DNA of 64,000 nt from Caryophanales bacterium (GCA_026168805.1 JAPFDS010000010.1:88917-152916), one strand, 5' to 3'. Shown: positions 15,496 to 25,059, counted from the stretch's first letter. Numbers and translations are program-made. The notes: generated by a model from the letters alone, not told the origin.

Positions 15496-15842
15496 ACGTC
15501 CACAAGAAAAAGTGACAATTTAATTGTAAGTAGACTTCATACTTTTTTATTAGAAATCCATAGATTCTGTAGGACACCGCTTGTAACGGTACCGATCTGC
15601 TTGTGCTATGTAAATAATGTCCTTCTGCATAGTATAAAGAGTTTATTCAATATAATAAAGTATTATCCATCACAAATTAATAGTTCATTAAGAAATTCAT
15701 TAAAGTGGACGAAACAGTGCGAAAAAACGCACACAAAAAAACTCCTACACTGTATAAAGGGTAAGAGTGTAAAGATTATCTTCTAGGCAATGATGGGGTA
15801 TGATTAAGTGAAATAGGGGATGAACATGTGTCGAATCCATCC
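15496..15842. other. Intergenic region upstream of mrpA, no gene seen
   Basis: It separates divergent-side mrpA from the end of sda. Short open frames here have no Shine-Dalgarno. It must contain the mrp promoter, but I could not fix its -35/-10 elements with confidence. Confidence 0.4.
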
Positions 15843-15986
15843 TTAAGATTGTTCATAGGTCTTTTTATACGTTAAATTACGCCTATCCATTTCATCTATA
15901 ATCAAATGTATAAAGTCCGTACTTAACTCTAGTTCGATGGCTTTATAGTAAGATTCTAGTAATAGTTCGTTTGATAAGTCCTCCAT
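15843..15986 (-). CDS. sda: Sda, inhibitor of the sporulation kinase KinA
   Basis: A 47-aa protein, MEDLSNELLLESYYKAIELELSTDFIHLIIDEMDRRNLTY..., aligning well with B. subtilis Sda (start [21 protein letters not shown] from memory). Sda is a helical hairpin that binds KinA and blocks phosphorelay entry when replication is active or stalled. The ATG at 15986 has GGGGGAGGGG upstream. As in B. subtilis it lies next to yqeG, but divergent, with DnaA boxes in the shared intergenic region. Confidence 0.88.
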   Translation of the reverse strand: MEDLSNELLLESYYKAIELELSTDFIHLIIDEMDRRNLTYKKTYEQS

Positions 15987-16345
15987 AGCATAACCCCTCC
16001 CCCGAGATAGTCCAATCTCTATTAATATGCTTGAAGTCTATTATTAATTTAGCATTATTTATAAACGTTAACAAGTGTAGAGTTATCTACATGCGTCTGT
16101 GAATATCGTGTGGGTAAGTGATATTATATCGACAGAAACACTGTAGATGTGATGTTTATTTTGTGGGCAAAGTTATCCACATATCGAATGGTAGTAGAAA
16201 ATGTCGAACGATTCATGTTCTTTTACGCACGTTTTATGCTATAAAATCGACGCAAATATAAAACATTTCGTTTTTCATCGATTGTAGCTACCTGTTTCAT
16301 GTATAATAGGTAGATATGTATGAATGCTAAAATGAGGTGGATGGA
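15987..16345. promoter_or_regulatory. sda-yqeG intergenic region with a DnaA-box cluster
   Basis: A perfect DnaA box, TTATCCACA, is at 16173-16181. Near-consensus boxes are TTATCTACA (16083-16091), TTACCCACA on the minus strand (16109-16117) and TTGCCCACA on the minus strand (16163-16171). DnaA controls sda in B. subtilis, so this is the expected input for replication status. A -10-like TATAAT for yqeG is at 16302-16307; its -35 is weak. Confidence 0.75.
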
Positions 16346-16867
16346 TTGCTAAAGAAGTTTTTGCCAGAAAGATATGTTAAAAATGTATTTCAAATAAAAC
16401 CAAGTATGTTACAAGAAGATGGTATTAAAGGGGTTATAACGGATTTAGACAATACGCTTGTTGCATGGGATGTAGCTGATGCCACAGGTGAAGTAATCAA
16501 CTGGATCTCAGATTTACAAAAAGCAGAAATCCAAGTAACGATTATCTCCAATAATAATGAAGAGCGTGTACGAATATTTTCAGAACCGATTAAAGTTCCG
16601 TATGAAGCAGCCGCAAGAAAGCCTTCGACGAAAGCATTTCATCGGGCATGCGAACGGATGAATTTACAACCCCATGAAGTTGCGGTCGTAGGAGATCAAC
16701 TCCTCACAGATGTACTCGGCGGAAATAGAGGGGGCTTTCATACGATTCTAGTGACGCCAATCGTACAAACGGACGCAAAAATCACTCGTTTTAATCGGGC
16801 AATTGAACGTCGTATATTAAATCACTTCTATAAAAAAGGGCTATTAGAGAAAGGTGAAGATAAATGA
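16346..16867 (+). CDS. yqeG: YqeG, HAD-superfamily phosphatase (IIIA)
   Basis: The 173-aa product has the HAD nucleophile motif ITDLDNTLVAWD, motif II TIISNNN, a lysine in ARKPSTKAF and the acidic motif VVGDQLLTDVLGGNR. The start TTG 16346 (MLKKFLPERYVKN) is preferred over GTG 16337 because GAGGTGG serves it at good spacing and it matches the B. subtilis N-terminus. It overlaps yqeH by four bases as the first gene of the yqeG-yqeH-aroE-yhbY-nadD-yqeK-rsfS-yqeM run. Its substrate is not established; relatives include phosphatidylglycerophosphate phosphatases. Confidence 0.93.
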   Translation: MLKKFLPERYVKNVFQIKPSMLQEDGIKGVITDLDNTLVAWDVADATGEVINWISDLQKAEIQVTIISNNNEERVRIFSEPIKVPYEAAARKPSTKAFHRACERMNLQPHEVAVVGDQLLTDVLGGNRGGFHTILVTPIVQTDAKITRFNRAIERRILNHFYKKGLLEKGEDK

Positions 16868-17967
16868 GTGAAACATTAATTTGTATTGGTTGCGGTGCTC
16901 CTATTCAAACGGAAGATAAAGAAAAAATGGGATACGCTCCAGCTTCCTCGTTAAAACGAGAAGATGTTATGTGCCAGAGGTGTTTCCGGTTAAAAAACTA
17001 TAATGAAACACAAGACGTATCGATGACAGATGATGACTTTTTAGAAATGATCAGTCAAATACGACATACCGATGGGTTTATTGCATACATAGTTGATTTG
17101 TTTGATGTGAACGGTAGTATGGTTGATAATTTACCACGAATTGTTGGCGATAAGCCGATTATTTTAATTGGAAATAAAGTAGATCTCTTGCCTAAATCAA
17201 CCAATCATCGCAAAGTGGAACAATGGCTCCGGTCGATGGCTAAAGATGCTGGAATAAAGGTGAAAGATGTCTTTTTAATTTCTTCCAAAAAGGGAACAGG
17301 CATTGATGAACTTACAAGCGCACTTGATGAGCAGCGTAAAGGAAAAGATGTCTATATCGTAGGAACAACAAATGTTGGGAAATCAACGTTTGTGAACCGA
17401 ATTATTGATACATCAACAGGCATGAAGCAGGTGATTACAACGTCCTATTTTCCAGGGACGACGTTAGGGTTTATTGAAATACCACTTGATGATCGAACGC
17501 ATTTAGTAGATACTCCTGGAATTGTGAACAAGAAGCAAATCATTCATTATTTATCAGAAAGTGACGTTAAAAAGGTGACCCCGATGAAAGAAATCAAATC
17601 CCGGGTGTATCAATTAGACAGTGAACAAACATTGTTTATTGGAGGACTAGCCCGTATTGATTTTACCCATGGAGACCGGCAATCTTTTGTATGTTACTTT
17701 TCAAGTGGCGTACCGATCCATCGTACGAAATTAAGCAATGCAGATGACTTATATGAATCACATCTTGGCGAAATGCTTTCACCACCAGATGCAGAATCTG
17801 AACAAACACTACCTGCACTGCGTAGTCAGTCCATTAAAATTACGGATGCATACACGGATATCGTTTTACCAGGACTTGGTTGGATTACGTTTCCTAAAGG
17901 GAATTGTTCGGTAACCGTTCATAGTCCAGAACCAGTACCTATTACGGTTCGGAAATCATTTTTATAA
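16864..17967 (+). CDS. yqeH: YqeH, circularly permuted GTPase of 30S ribosome assembly
   Basis: 367 aa. An N-terminal zinc finger (CIGCGAPIQ...CQRCF) is followed by a permuted G domain: G4 GNKVDLL precedes G1 GTTNVGKSTF and G3 DTPGI. The C-terminal domain is typical of the YqeH/RbgA-like group. It promotes 30S subunit assembly and influences replication initiation in B. subtilis. It overlaps yqeG (ATGA). Confidence 0.96.
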   Translation: MSETLICIGCGAPIQTEDKEKMGYAPASSLKREDVMCQRCFRLKNYNETQDVSMTDDDFLEMISQIRHTDGFIAYIVDLFDVNGSMVDNLPRIVGDKPIILIGNKVDLLPKSTNHRKVEQWLRSMAKDAGIKVKDVFLISSKKGTGIDELTSALDEQRKGKDVYIVGTTNVGKSTFVNRIIDTSTGMKQVITTSYFPGTTLGFIEIPLDDRTHLVDTPGIVNKKQIIHYLSESDVKKVTPMKEIKSRVYQLDSEQTLFIGGLARIDFTHGDRQSFVCYFSSGVPIHRTKLSNADDLYESHLGEMLSPPDAESEQTLPALRSQSIKITDAYTDIVLPGLGWITFPKGNCSVTVHSPEPVPITVRKSFL

Positions 17968-17982
17968 TCGAGGTGAAAGCTC

Positions 17983-18822
17983 ATGTATACATTTGGTTTA
18001 ATTGGTTATCCCATTGCTCATTCTTTATCCCCGTGGATTCATACAACGTTTCTTGAACAAGTACAACTAGAAGGAACATATGAATTGTTTGAGGTGGCTC
18101 CAGAAGAATCCCTGCAAGAGACGCTAGGTGATCTGATGAAAAAAGGGGTCACAGGGTGTAATGTTACAGTTCCTTATAAAGAGAAAATAATGCCGTATAT
18201 TGATATGATTGACGAAGATGCCCAAAGAATAGGAGCCATTAATACAATTGTCTTTAAAGATGGCCAAACATACGGGTATAATACAGATGGAAAAGGATAT
18301 GTGCGTTCATTAGAATCACGATTTCCAGATGTGTTTGCAAAAGATGTTCGTGTTCTCATGCTAGGTGCAGGCGGGGCCGCGCGGGGTATTTACAGTGCAC
18401 TACTTGATAAAAACTGCCAAGAGATATCCATTGCGAACCGCACATTACAATCCGCTGAGGACATCATCCAAATGAATGACAAAGGAATTACGAGCAATCG
18501 ATTAACTCTTAAAGAAGCGGAAGACAATATAGCGGCGTATGATGTCGTGATCCAAACAACATCTGTGGGCATGAAGCCGCATGAAGATACGTCCATTATA
18601 TCTTTAAAAAACATACGAAAAGGTACAATCGTAAGTGATATTGTTTACCAACCGATTGAAACTACATTTTTAACAGAAGCAAAGTCTTTAGGATGCCAGA
18701 TACATTATGGGCACACGATGCTTTTATACCAGGCGCAATTCGCTTTTGAATTATGGACAAACACACATCCGCTGATTGGATCTATGGATGAAAAATTGCA
18801 ACAAATTTTGGAGGGAAACTAA
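17983..18822 (+). CDS. aroE: Shikimate dehydrogenase
   Basis: 279 aa. It reduces 3-dehydroshikimate with NADPH in aromatic amino acid synthesis. The substrate-binding N-terminus reads LIGYPIAHSLSPWIH, the catalytic lysine lies in CNVTVPYKE, and the Rossmann motif is GAGGAARGI. NADP-binding (IANRT) and QTTSVGMKP follow. Starts 15 bp after yqeH with a GAGGTGAAAG ribosome site. Confidence 0.96.
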   Translation: MYTFGLIGYPIAHSLSPWIHTTFLEQVQLEGTYELFEVAPEESLQETLGDLMKKGVTGCNVTVPYKEKIMPYIDMIDEDAQRIGAINTIVFKDGQTYGYNTDGKGYVRSLESRFPDVFAKDVRVLMLGAGGAARGIYSALLDKNCQEISIANRTLQSAEDIIQMNDKGITSNRLTLKEAEDNIAAYDVVIQTTSVGMKPHEDTSIISLKNIRKGTIVSDIVYQPIETTFLTEAKSLGCQIHYGHTMLLYQAQFAFELWTNTHPLIGSMDEKLQQILEGN

Positions 18823-18823
18823 A

Positions 18824-19117
18824 ATGTTAACAGGGAAACAAAAACGATTTTTACGTAGTAAAGCAAATACGATGCGTCCGATTTTCCAAGTTGGGAAATC
18901 AGGCGTTAATGAAAACATGCTTGAACAAATGAACGAAGCATTAGAGAAGAGAGAATTAATGAAAGTAAGTATTTTACAAAACTGTTTAGAGGACAAAGAT
19001 ACCGTTGCGGAAGAGATAGCTTCTGGGACAGATGGAGAAATCGTCCAAATCATCGGTAACAACATAGTTGTGTATAAAGAATCGATCGATCATAAAACCA
19101 TTATCTTACCTCAATAA
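18824..19117 (+). CDS. yhbY: YhbY/YqeI, CRS1-YhbY RNA-binding protein
   Basis: 97 aa starting MLTGKQKRFLRSKANTMRPIFQVGKSG, with the KH-like GxxG-type loop (VGKSGVNENM) and the final IGNNIVVYKES strand. It binds pre-50S ribosome particles. ATG 18824 is just after the aroE stop and has GGAGGGAA upstream, so the longer frame to 18776 is not needed. Confidence 0.94.
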   Translation: MLTGKQKRFLRSKANTMRPIFQVGKSGVNENMLEQMNEALEKRELMKVSILQNCLEDKDTVAEEIASGTDGEIVQIIGNNIVVYKESIDHKTIILPQ

Positions 19118-19149
19118 CTAGGTTCGTAACGAAAGGAGCTGTGCTCTAC

Positions 19150-19731
19150 GTGCGTCGTATAGGTATTTTCGGTGGTACATTTGATCCACCACATATAGGG
19201 CATATGATTATTGCAAAAGAGGTACAGCAAATATGTGGGTTTGATGAGATATGGTTTATTCCTACGAATGATCCGCCACATAAGAAGCGGGCGAATGCTA
19301 GGGCTGAGGATCGCTATGCAATGGTAGAGGAAATGATCCAAGATGAGCCAACATGGAAAGTACTTGATATTGAAATCAAACGAGAAGGTCCATCATTTAC
19401 AATTGATACAATCATCGACCTTCAAAAGACGTATCCAAGCAATCATTTTCACTTTATTATTGGAGCAGATATGGTAGAGTATTTGCCAAAGTGGCAAAAG
19501 ATTGATGAGCTGATTCAACTCATTTCCTTTATATGTGTGAATCGTCCCAATCATTCGTTAGAAAGTCCTTATCCGATCACAGAAGTGCATGTTCCGCTGA
19601 TGGATATATCTTCAACGATGATTCGAGAGCGGTTAATGGCAGGAAAATCACCACACTATTTTCTCGAGAAACACGTGCATGAATATATGAAGGAGCATCA
19701 ATTGTATGGATATAGAACAAATCAAGCGTAA
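19150..19731 (+). CDS. nadD: Nicotinate-nucleotide adenylyltransferase
   Basis: About 193 aa. It makes nicotinate adenine dinucleotide from NaMN and ATP. The nucleotidyltransferase motif GGTFDPPHIGH is at the N-terminus and the C-terminal ISSTMIRERL is present. GTG 19150 (MRRIGIFGG) is chosen because AAAGGAG is too close to GTG 19141. It overlaps yqeK by 26 bp. Confidence 0.95.
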   Translation: MRRIGIFGGTFDPPHIGHMIIAKEVQQICGFDEIWFIPTNDPPHKKRANARAEDRYAMVEEMIQDEPTWKVLDIEIKREGPSFTIDTIIDLQKTYPSNHFHFIIGADMVEYLPKWQKIDELIQLISFICVNRPNHSLESPYPITEVHVPLMDISSTMIRERLMAGKSPHYFLEKHVHEYMKEHQLYGYRTNQA

Positions 19732-20296
19732 AGTGAAAAAGAACTTGAGTGAAAAACGGTATTTGCATACGTTGCGCGTAACAGAACTTGCTCGACAACT
19801 AGCACGCACATATGGGGCGTCAGAAATACACGTACAAAAAGCAGCGCTTATTCATGACTATTTAAAAGAGACACCTAATCATGAGTTGCAATCAATCATC
19901 GAATCAACAGATGACCCACTAGATATATTAGCTTACCACCCTGTTTTATGGCACGGGCCAGCAGCGGCGATTATTGCCGAAAAAGAATTTGACATTCATG
20001 AACCATCGATTATAGAAGCGGTTCGTTATCATACGACAGGTCGACCAGAGATGGATGTAGTAGAAGAAATTGTCTTTATCGCTGATTATATGGAGCCAGC
20101 GCGATCGTTTCCAGGAATTGAGGAAGTGCGAGAAGCTGCTACGAAAAGTATTGAACAAGCAATTTCGCTCGCGTTAGGAAATTCCATTCGCTATTTAATC
20201 CATCAAAAAGCGACGATCCATCCACAAACGTTTCAGGCGTATAACGCATATGTTTCAACATTAATTTCTGAATATGGAGGAAATAAAATATGGTAG
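19706..20296 (+). CDS. yqeK: YqeK, HD-domain diadenosine tetraphosphatase
   Basis: 196 aa with the HD metal motif AALIHDYLKE, further histidines in YHPVLWHGPAAA and RYHTTGR, and the aspartate in FIADYMEP. Family members cleave Ap4A symmetrically to ADP in an iron-dependent way. It follows nadD and overlaps rsfS by seven bases. Confidence 0.95.
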   Translation: MDIEQIKRKVKKNLSEKRYLHTLRVTELARQLARTYGASEIHVQKAALIHDYLKETPNHELQSIIESTDDPLDILAYHPVLWHGPAAAIIAEKEFDIHEPSIIEAVRYHTTGRPEMDVVEEIVFIADYMEPARSFPGIEEVREAATKSIEQAISLALGNSIRYLIHQKATIHPQTFQAYNAYVSTLISEYGGNKIW

Positions 20297-20655
20297 AATC
20301 TAAACAATTTGCAGAAGAACTCGCACACGTGTGCGATGATAAACGAGCAGAAAATATTGTTGTCCTAAATATGGACAATGTATCACTTGTAGCAGACTAT
20401 TTTTTAATTTGTCATGCAAATAACGAACGTCAAGTACAAGCAATAGCACGCGCTGTAAAAGAGATGGTCGAAAAAAATGGCGGATCTATTCAAGTGATGG
20501 AAGGTTTTGAACAAGGAAGATGGGTCGTCATCGATACCGATTATGTTGTATGTCATATTTTCCATAAAGATGAGCGAAGTTATTACAACTTAGAAAGATT
20601 ATGGGGAGATGCTCCACAAATGGACATAGATCTAGGAAATGAGAGCAATGAGTGA
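20290..20655 (+). CDS. rsfS: RsfS/YqeL, ribosomal silencing factor
   Basis: 121 aa with the RsfS stretches ENIVVLNMDNVSLVADYFLICHANNERQVQAIA and RWVVIDTDYVVCHIFHKDERSYYNLERLWGDA. It binds uL14 and blocks 30S-50S joining under nutrient limitation. Overlaps both neighbours. Confidence 0.96.
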   Translation: MVESKQFAEELAHVCDDKRAENIVVLNMDNVSLVADYFLICHANNERQVQAIARAVKEMVEKNGGSIQVMEGFEQGRWVVIDTDYVVCHIFHKDERSYYNLERLWGDAPQMDIDLGNESNE

Positions 20656-21403
20656 GTATACTCGTTTCGCTCAAGTGTATGATGCGTTTATGAAAGATGC
20701 CCCTTATGACGATTGGGTAACCTTTACAGATGAGGCTTGTCGTCAAGCGGATTTTCATCCTAAGTCAATTATTGACTTAGGTTGTGGAACAGGTGAAATT
20801 GCTCTTCGGTTAGCAGAAAAAGGTTACACAGTCACAGGGGTTGATATGTCTCCAGACATGTTAACGATTGCTGATCAAAAATCTCAAGCAAAAAACGTAC
20901 CAGTAACATGGGTGCACCAAGATATTCGTGCATTGGCTGGCATCCATCAAGTAGACTTGGCGATTAGTTATTGTGATGTCGTGAACTATATTACGGATGA
21001 AGCAGACATCGAACAAGCATTTCAGCGTATTTATGATAGTTTACAACCAAATGGCATGTTTATCTTTGATTTTCATGCTTTGTCATACGTTGAAGAGCAT
21101 TTGGTTGATCATACATTCACAGATGTCAATGATGAGATGGCCTATATTTGGGACTGTTTTGGCACGGAAACTGTTGGAGAAATGGTTCATGAACTCACAT
21201 TTTTCATGAAGCAACAGCATGCATACATACGTTTTGACGAAGAACACCATCAACGAACATTTCATGCATCTTTTTATACAGAAGCTCTTGAAAAAGCCGG
21301 TTTTTCAAAAATGAAAATTACCAATGATTTTTTAACTGAAAATGAAAAACAAGAAGAAATACATGAGCGAAAGTTCATTGTTGCTCAAAAACAGTCAAGA
21401 TAA
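20648..21403 (+). CDS. yqeM: YqeM, SAM-dependent methyltransferase
   Basis: About 251 aa. The class I methyltransferase motif reads IIDLGCGTGEIALRLAEKGYTVTGVDMSPDM, followed by DLAISYCDVVNYI. The ATG 20648 lies within the end of rsfS; the in-frame ATG 20639 is an alternative. The substrate is unknown. It is the last gene of the yqeG operon and its stop codon lies inside a terminator hairpin. Confidence 0.9.
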   Translation: MSEYTRFAQVYDAFMKDAPYDDWVTFTDEACRQADFHPKSIIDLGCGTGEIALRLAEKGYTVTGVDMSPDMLTIADQKSQAKNVPVTWVHQDIRALAGIHQVDLAISYCDVVNYITDEADIEQAFQRIYDSLQPNGMFIFDFHALSYVEEHLVDHTFTDVNDEMAYIWDCFGTETVGEMVHELTFFMKQQHAYIRFDEEHHQRTFHASFYTEALEKAGFSKMKITNDFLTENEKQEEIHERKFIVAQKQSR

Positions 21404-21430
21404 TACAATTGTCTTGATTGTTTCTTTTTA
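21395..21430 (+). terminator. Terminator after yqeM
   Basis: TCAAGA-T-AAT and ATT-G-TCTTGA form a stem around ACA, followed by TTGTTTCTTTTT. The stop codon of yqeM lies in the stem. Confidence 0.7.
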
Positions 21431-21517
21431 TAGCGGTTTGTAGTGTAAAATAGAATATGCAGATGGATATGATTGACATCAATTGCTTCCATCACGGTTT
21501 AGAAAGGATGTGAGGAT

Positions 21518-22114
21518 TTGTTTCGTCTCTTAAAAAAGTATGGGTGGATCATCGGAAGCTGTCTGATAGGTGTCATTGTATTGTTCGTGACATCGAAATC
21601 CGAACCAAGAAAAGCCATAGTGGTAGAGGATAACTCTTCCAATGATGTGTCATCCCCCGAAGAATCTGCCGCAACAACAGAAGAATCATACACGATTGTA
21701 GATGTCAAAGGTGAGGTGAATGAGCCAGGAGTGTACCATGTGGAACATGACTCGCGTATAGACGACGTGATTTCTTTAGCAGGTGGATTTACGGAAGACG
21801 CGGATGAATTACAAGTCAATCAAGCGCAAAAAGTACATGATGAAATGGTTATTTACGTACCAACGGTGGATGAAACAGGTGAAATTACTGAAGTCACAAG
21901 TAGTGCATCTGTGAATGAAACTGGTATTCGGGTAAACTATGCAACAAAAGAGGAGATTATGGAGCTGCCTGGAATTGGGCCGTCTAAAGCAGATGCCATT
22001 ATCCAATATCGTGAAGAACATGGCTCATTTTCTTCCGAGGACGATTTACTAGAAGTGAGTGGCATCGGAGAAAAAACATTAGATAGCTTAAGGGAATTTA
22101 TTCAAATTCCATAG
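21518..22114 (+). CDS. comEA: ComEA, DNA receptor for natural transformation
   Basis: 198 aa from TTG 21518 with an AGGATGTGAGGA ribosome site. One membrane anchor (IIGSCLIGVIVLFV, about 10-26), an acidic Ser/Glu linker, an SLBB domain (IVDVKGEVNEPGVY) and a C-terminal double helix-hairpin-helix (NYATKEEIMELPGIGPSKADAIIQYREEHGSF, then LEVSGIGEKTLDSL). It binds incoming DNA outside the membrane. No clear ComK box (AAAA-N5-TTTT) was found upstream. Confidence 0.96.
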   Translation: MFRLLKKYGWIIGSCLIGVIVLFVTSKSEPRKAIVVEDNSSNDVSSPEESAATTEESYTIVDVKGEVNEPGVYHVEHDSRIDDVISLAGGFTEDADELQVNQAQKVHDEMVIYVPTVDETGEITEVTSSASVNETGIRVNYATKEEIMELPGIGPSKADAIIQYREEHGSFSSEDDLLEVSGIGEKTLDSLREFIQIP

Positions 22115-22132
22115 AAATAAGGGGAGATTGAA

Positions 22133-22690
22133 GTGAAAAGAGTTTCTTGGCATCAATATTTTATGGCGCAAAGCCACTTATTAGCATTAAGGAGTACGTG
22201 CACTCGTCTGATGGTAGGCGCTACAATTGTGTTAGATAAACGAATTATTGCAGGCGGATATAATGGAAGTGTTTCAGGGAGTGTCCATTGTGTAGATGAA
22301 GGGTGTTATGTCATCGATGGACATTGTGTGCGGACTGTTCATGCGGAAGCCAATGCACTGTTGCAATGTGCAAAATTTGGCGCGCGCACAGATGGTGCTG
22401 ATATGTATGTAACCCATTTTCCATGTTTACAGTGCTGCAAACAGATCATTCAAGCAGGAATTACCGGCGTATATTATGCGGAGGATTATCGCAATCATCC
22501 ATATGCCGTTCAATTATTTGAAGAAGCGAATGTCCACGTCGAGAAAATTCCTCTAACCGGAATCGAAATTGATGCCAATCCAGGTGAAAAAAATCAACTG
22601 ATCAACGATCTATTTGAAGCGTTGCAACAAGGAGAAATAGATGAAGAATCAGCCGAAAAACTAGAACAAAGAATACAAGCACTAAAATAA
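22133..22690 (+). CDS. comEB: ComEB, dCMP deaminase-like protein
   Basis: 185 aa with zinc-binding cytidine deaminase motifs HAEANAL and PCLQCCKQ and the substrate loop GGYNG. GTG 22133 follows GGGGAGATT. It belongs to the comE operon but is not needed for DNA uptake in B. subtilis; it probably serves pyrimidine deoxynucleotide metabolism. The C-terminal ~35 residues form an acidic helix. Confidence 0.95.
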   Translation: MKRVSWHQYFMAQSHLLALRSTCTRLMVGATIVLDKRIIAGGYNGSVSGSVHCVDEGCYVIDGHCVRTVHAEANALLQCAKFGARTDGADMYVTHFPCLQCCKQIIQAGITGVYYAEDYRNHPYAVQLFEEANVHVEKIPLTGIEIDANPGEKNQLINDLFEALQQGEIDEESAEKLEQRIQALK

Positions 22691-22702
22691 GTAGGTGAGG
22701 CT

Positions 22703-25006
22703 GTGAATGGAAAGTGGCATATTGTAGCACTTGCTGTATGTGTGTCGATTTGCACAAAGGTATTTGCTACATATGCTTTTACAATAGCATATATTATTTG
22801 GCTGATCTGGTTGTTTCATACGGAACGTTTAAAGCAAGGCCACGTTATCCTTGCGATCCTTTTTTATGTCATTACTTTGCTGTTAATTCCATCTATAGAT
22901 CCGATAGCGACTCTTAACAAATCTGTATTAACAGAAAAAGTTACTGGTACAATTGTTCGGCCCATCAACAAAAAAGAACATGTCATCGAATCCGTTCTTC
23001 AAGATGATGACTCAGATGCACGTATTTTATTAACGTATTTCCCCAAAGAACCCCAAGAAGCATCCCTCATGGAACTACCTCATGGATCTACATGTATCGT
23101 CACAGGAGAAGCGAAAGTGGTCGATGCAGCCCGCAATCCTGGTCAATTTGATTTTCGCAACTATTTGTCCACCCAAGGAATTTCTCACCAAATCATTATA
23201 AATGACCAATCAGATATCATATGTTCAGGTCAGTCATTATTGCACCATGTACACGAATTAAGAGATTTATTTGTAACGTTTGTCGGTGAAGAAGTAGATC
23301 CGTTCATCGGGAGTTGGATACGCGCCCTCATTTTTGGTGATACGTCTGCCTTGGATTCTGAAGTGATCGAAGTATTTCAGCGGTGGGGACTTTCACACAT
23401 ATTAGCCATATCCGGACTTCATGTAGGTCTCATTGTTGGGTTACTGTACGCATTACTTGTAAAAAGTGGTTGGGTAACAAAAGAAACTGCATCGTATATA
23501 TTGCTTGGGTTTATCCCACTATATATCGTAATCGCTGGGGGAGAACCGTCTGTTTTACGAGCGGGCTTGATGGTATTTTTATTTCTCGTTGTACAAACGT
23601 GGTTTCAAAAGATATCTACGATCGATGGGTTAAGTATTGTGTTTATCTGTTTAGTTTGTTTGGACCCGTATATCGTTTACCACATTGGCTTTCAATTTTC
23701 CTTTATAACGACGATTGCGTTGTTGCTATCGACCAAATGGCTCGCGCAAACAACGTCTACCGTCTGGAATGTTGCACACATTAGTTTGATTGCGCAGCTG
23801 TCCATTTTACCACTGCAATTAAACGCCTTTCATATTTTTCAACCATTATCGATTGGATTGAATATTATTGTTGTTTCGTATTTTTCCCTGTTGATCATCC
23901 CATTTTTATTTATCTATATATTGATGTTCCCTCTTGTTTCACCACTTATGCAGCTCTTTGATTCCCTTTTTATCTATGTCCATACATTCGTGTTAGATGC
24001 GATTGTTCATATTGATCAATTAAATATTCCACAAATGGTGGTAGGGGCTATTCCACTGCCGGTATCCATCTTGTATTACGTTGTGTTTATTGCCATGATG
24101 GTTTTCTTAGAAAGCCGATTGTTGAAGCAAGCGTTTCTAACAGGGGTTTTTCTTGTTTGTACGTTAGTCAGTGTTCAACTTTTTCCTTACTTGTCAAAAG
24201 AAGGGTGCGTGACTATGCTCGATATTGGGCAGGGGGATGCAATTGTCATTGAGTTGCCGTACCGAAAAGGTGTGTTGATGTTTGATGCTGGAGCGATGTT
24301 CTCCTTTAAAGACCAAACAATCTCAGAAAAAGAGTATACACAAATTATTAAGCCTTATTTATATTCACGCGGCATCCAAAAAGTTGATGCACTCATGATT
24401 AGTCATGCACATCTCGATCATAATGGAAGTGCACCATTCATTATGGACGAGTTTCGTGTAGATGATTATATTGTAAGTGAGTTTTATGAATTAAATAAAG
24501 CAGAAGAACATATATTAGAAGCGAATCACATAGAACTCCATCGGCTGAAAACCTTTGATGAAATTACGATCATGGACCAGCACTTTACGGTAGTTAGCCC
24601 AGATAAAGATTATCATGATAAAAATGAAAATTCATTAGCAGTCGTTACACAATTAGGCGAGGAACATTGGATTTTCACAGGGGATATGTATAAAAAGCAG
24701 GAGAAACGGATGCGACAATCATTTCCAGATCTACCAATTGATATTTGGAAAGTGGCCCATCATGGGAGCGATACTTCGTCGGACAAGGATACTATCGATC
24801 ATTATGACCCAGATGTATTTTTGATCCCTGTAGGTGTGAATAATAGTCATGAGCATCCAAATGATGAAGTAATAGAAATGTTGGATGAACAAGGTGGACT
24901 CATTTTCAGAACTGATGAAGATGGAGCGATTCAATATACGTTTACCGATCAAGGTGGAACGTTTCTCCCATTTTTGCATACGATAAGAGGAGAAGTGGTC
25001 AAATAA
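22703..25006 (+). CDS. comEC: ComEC, DNA uptake channel
   Basis: 767 aa from GTG 22703. N-terminal hydrophobic segments and an OB-like soluble region (VTGTIVRPINKKEHVIES) come first. The competence domain begins near FGDTSALDSEVIEVFQRWGLSHILAISGLHVGLIVG, with about ten membrane helices. The C-terminal metallo-beta-lactamase-like domain shows MLDIGQGDAIVIE, MISHAHLDHNGS and VAHHGSDTS, and probably degrades one DNA strand. Twelve bases separate it from comEB. Confidence 0.96.
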   Translation: MNGKWHIVALAVCVSICTKVFATYAFTIAYIIWLIWLFHTERLKQGHVILAILFYVITLLLIPSIDPIATLNKSVLTEKVTGTIVRPINKKEHVIESVLQDDDSDARILLTYFPKEPQEASLMELPHGSTCIVTGEAKVVDAARNPGQFDFRNYLSTQGISHQIIINDQSDIICSGQSLLHHVHELRDLFVTFVGEEVDPFIGSWIRALIFGDTSALDSEVIEVFQRWGLSHILAISGLHVGLIVGLLYALLVKSGWVTKETASYILLGFIPLYIVIAGGEPSVLRAGLMVFLFLVVQTWFQKISTIDGLSIVFICLVCLDPYIVYHIGFQFSFITTIALLLSTKWLAQTTSTVWNVAHISLIAQLSILPLQLNAFHIFQPLSIGLNIIVVSYFSLLIIPFLFIYILMFPLVSPLMQLFDSLFIYVHTFVLDAIVHIDQLNIPQMVVGAIPLPVSILYYVVFIAMMVFLESRLLKQAFLTGVFLVCTLVSVQLFPYLSKEGCVTMLDIGQGDAIVIELPYRKGVLMFDAGAMFSFKDQTISEKEYTQIIKPYLYSRGIQKVDALMISHAHLDHNGSAPFIMDEFRVDDYIVSEFYELNKAEEHILEANHIELHRLKTFDEITIMDQHFTVVSPDKDYHDKNENSLAVVTQLGEEHWIFTGDMYKKQEKRMRQSFPDLPIDIWKVAHHGSDTSSDKDTIDHYDPDVFLIPVGVNNSHEHPNDEVIEMLDEQGGLIFRTDEDGAIQYTFTDQGGTFLPFLHTIRGEVVK

Positions 25007-25034
25007 AAAGAGAGACTGGAATTTCTCCAGTCTC
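25001..25034 (-). terminator. Terminator of yqzM (minus strand)
   Basis: GAGACTGGA and TCCAGTCTC form a perfect 9-bp stem around ATTTC. The U-run (TCTCTTTTTATTT) is on the minus strand. It overlaps the last codon of comEC. Confidence 0.8.
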
Positions 25035-25059
25035 AAGTCTATGTATGATGATTGGTTGA

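Noticed and set aside
15601..15786. 61-codon plus-strand frame between mrpA and sda
   Set aside because: No ribosome site and no protein-like pattern; probably random open sequence.
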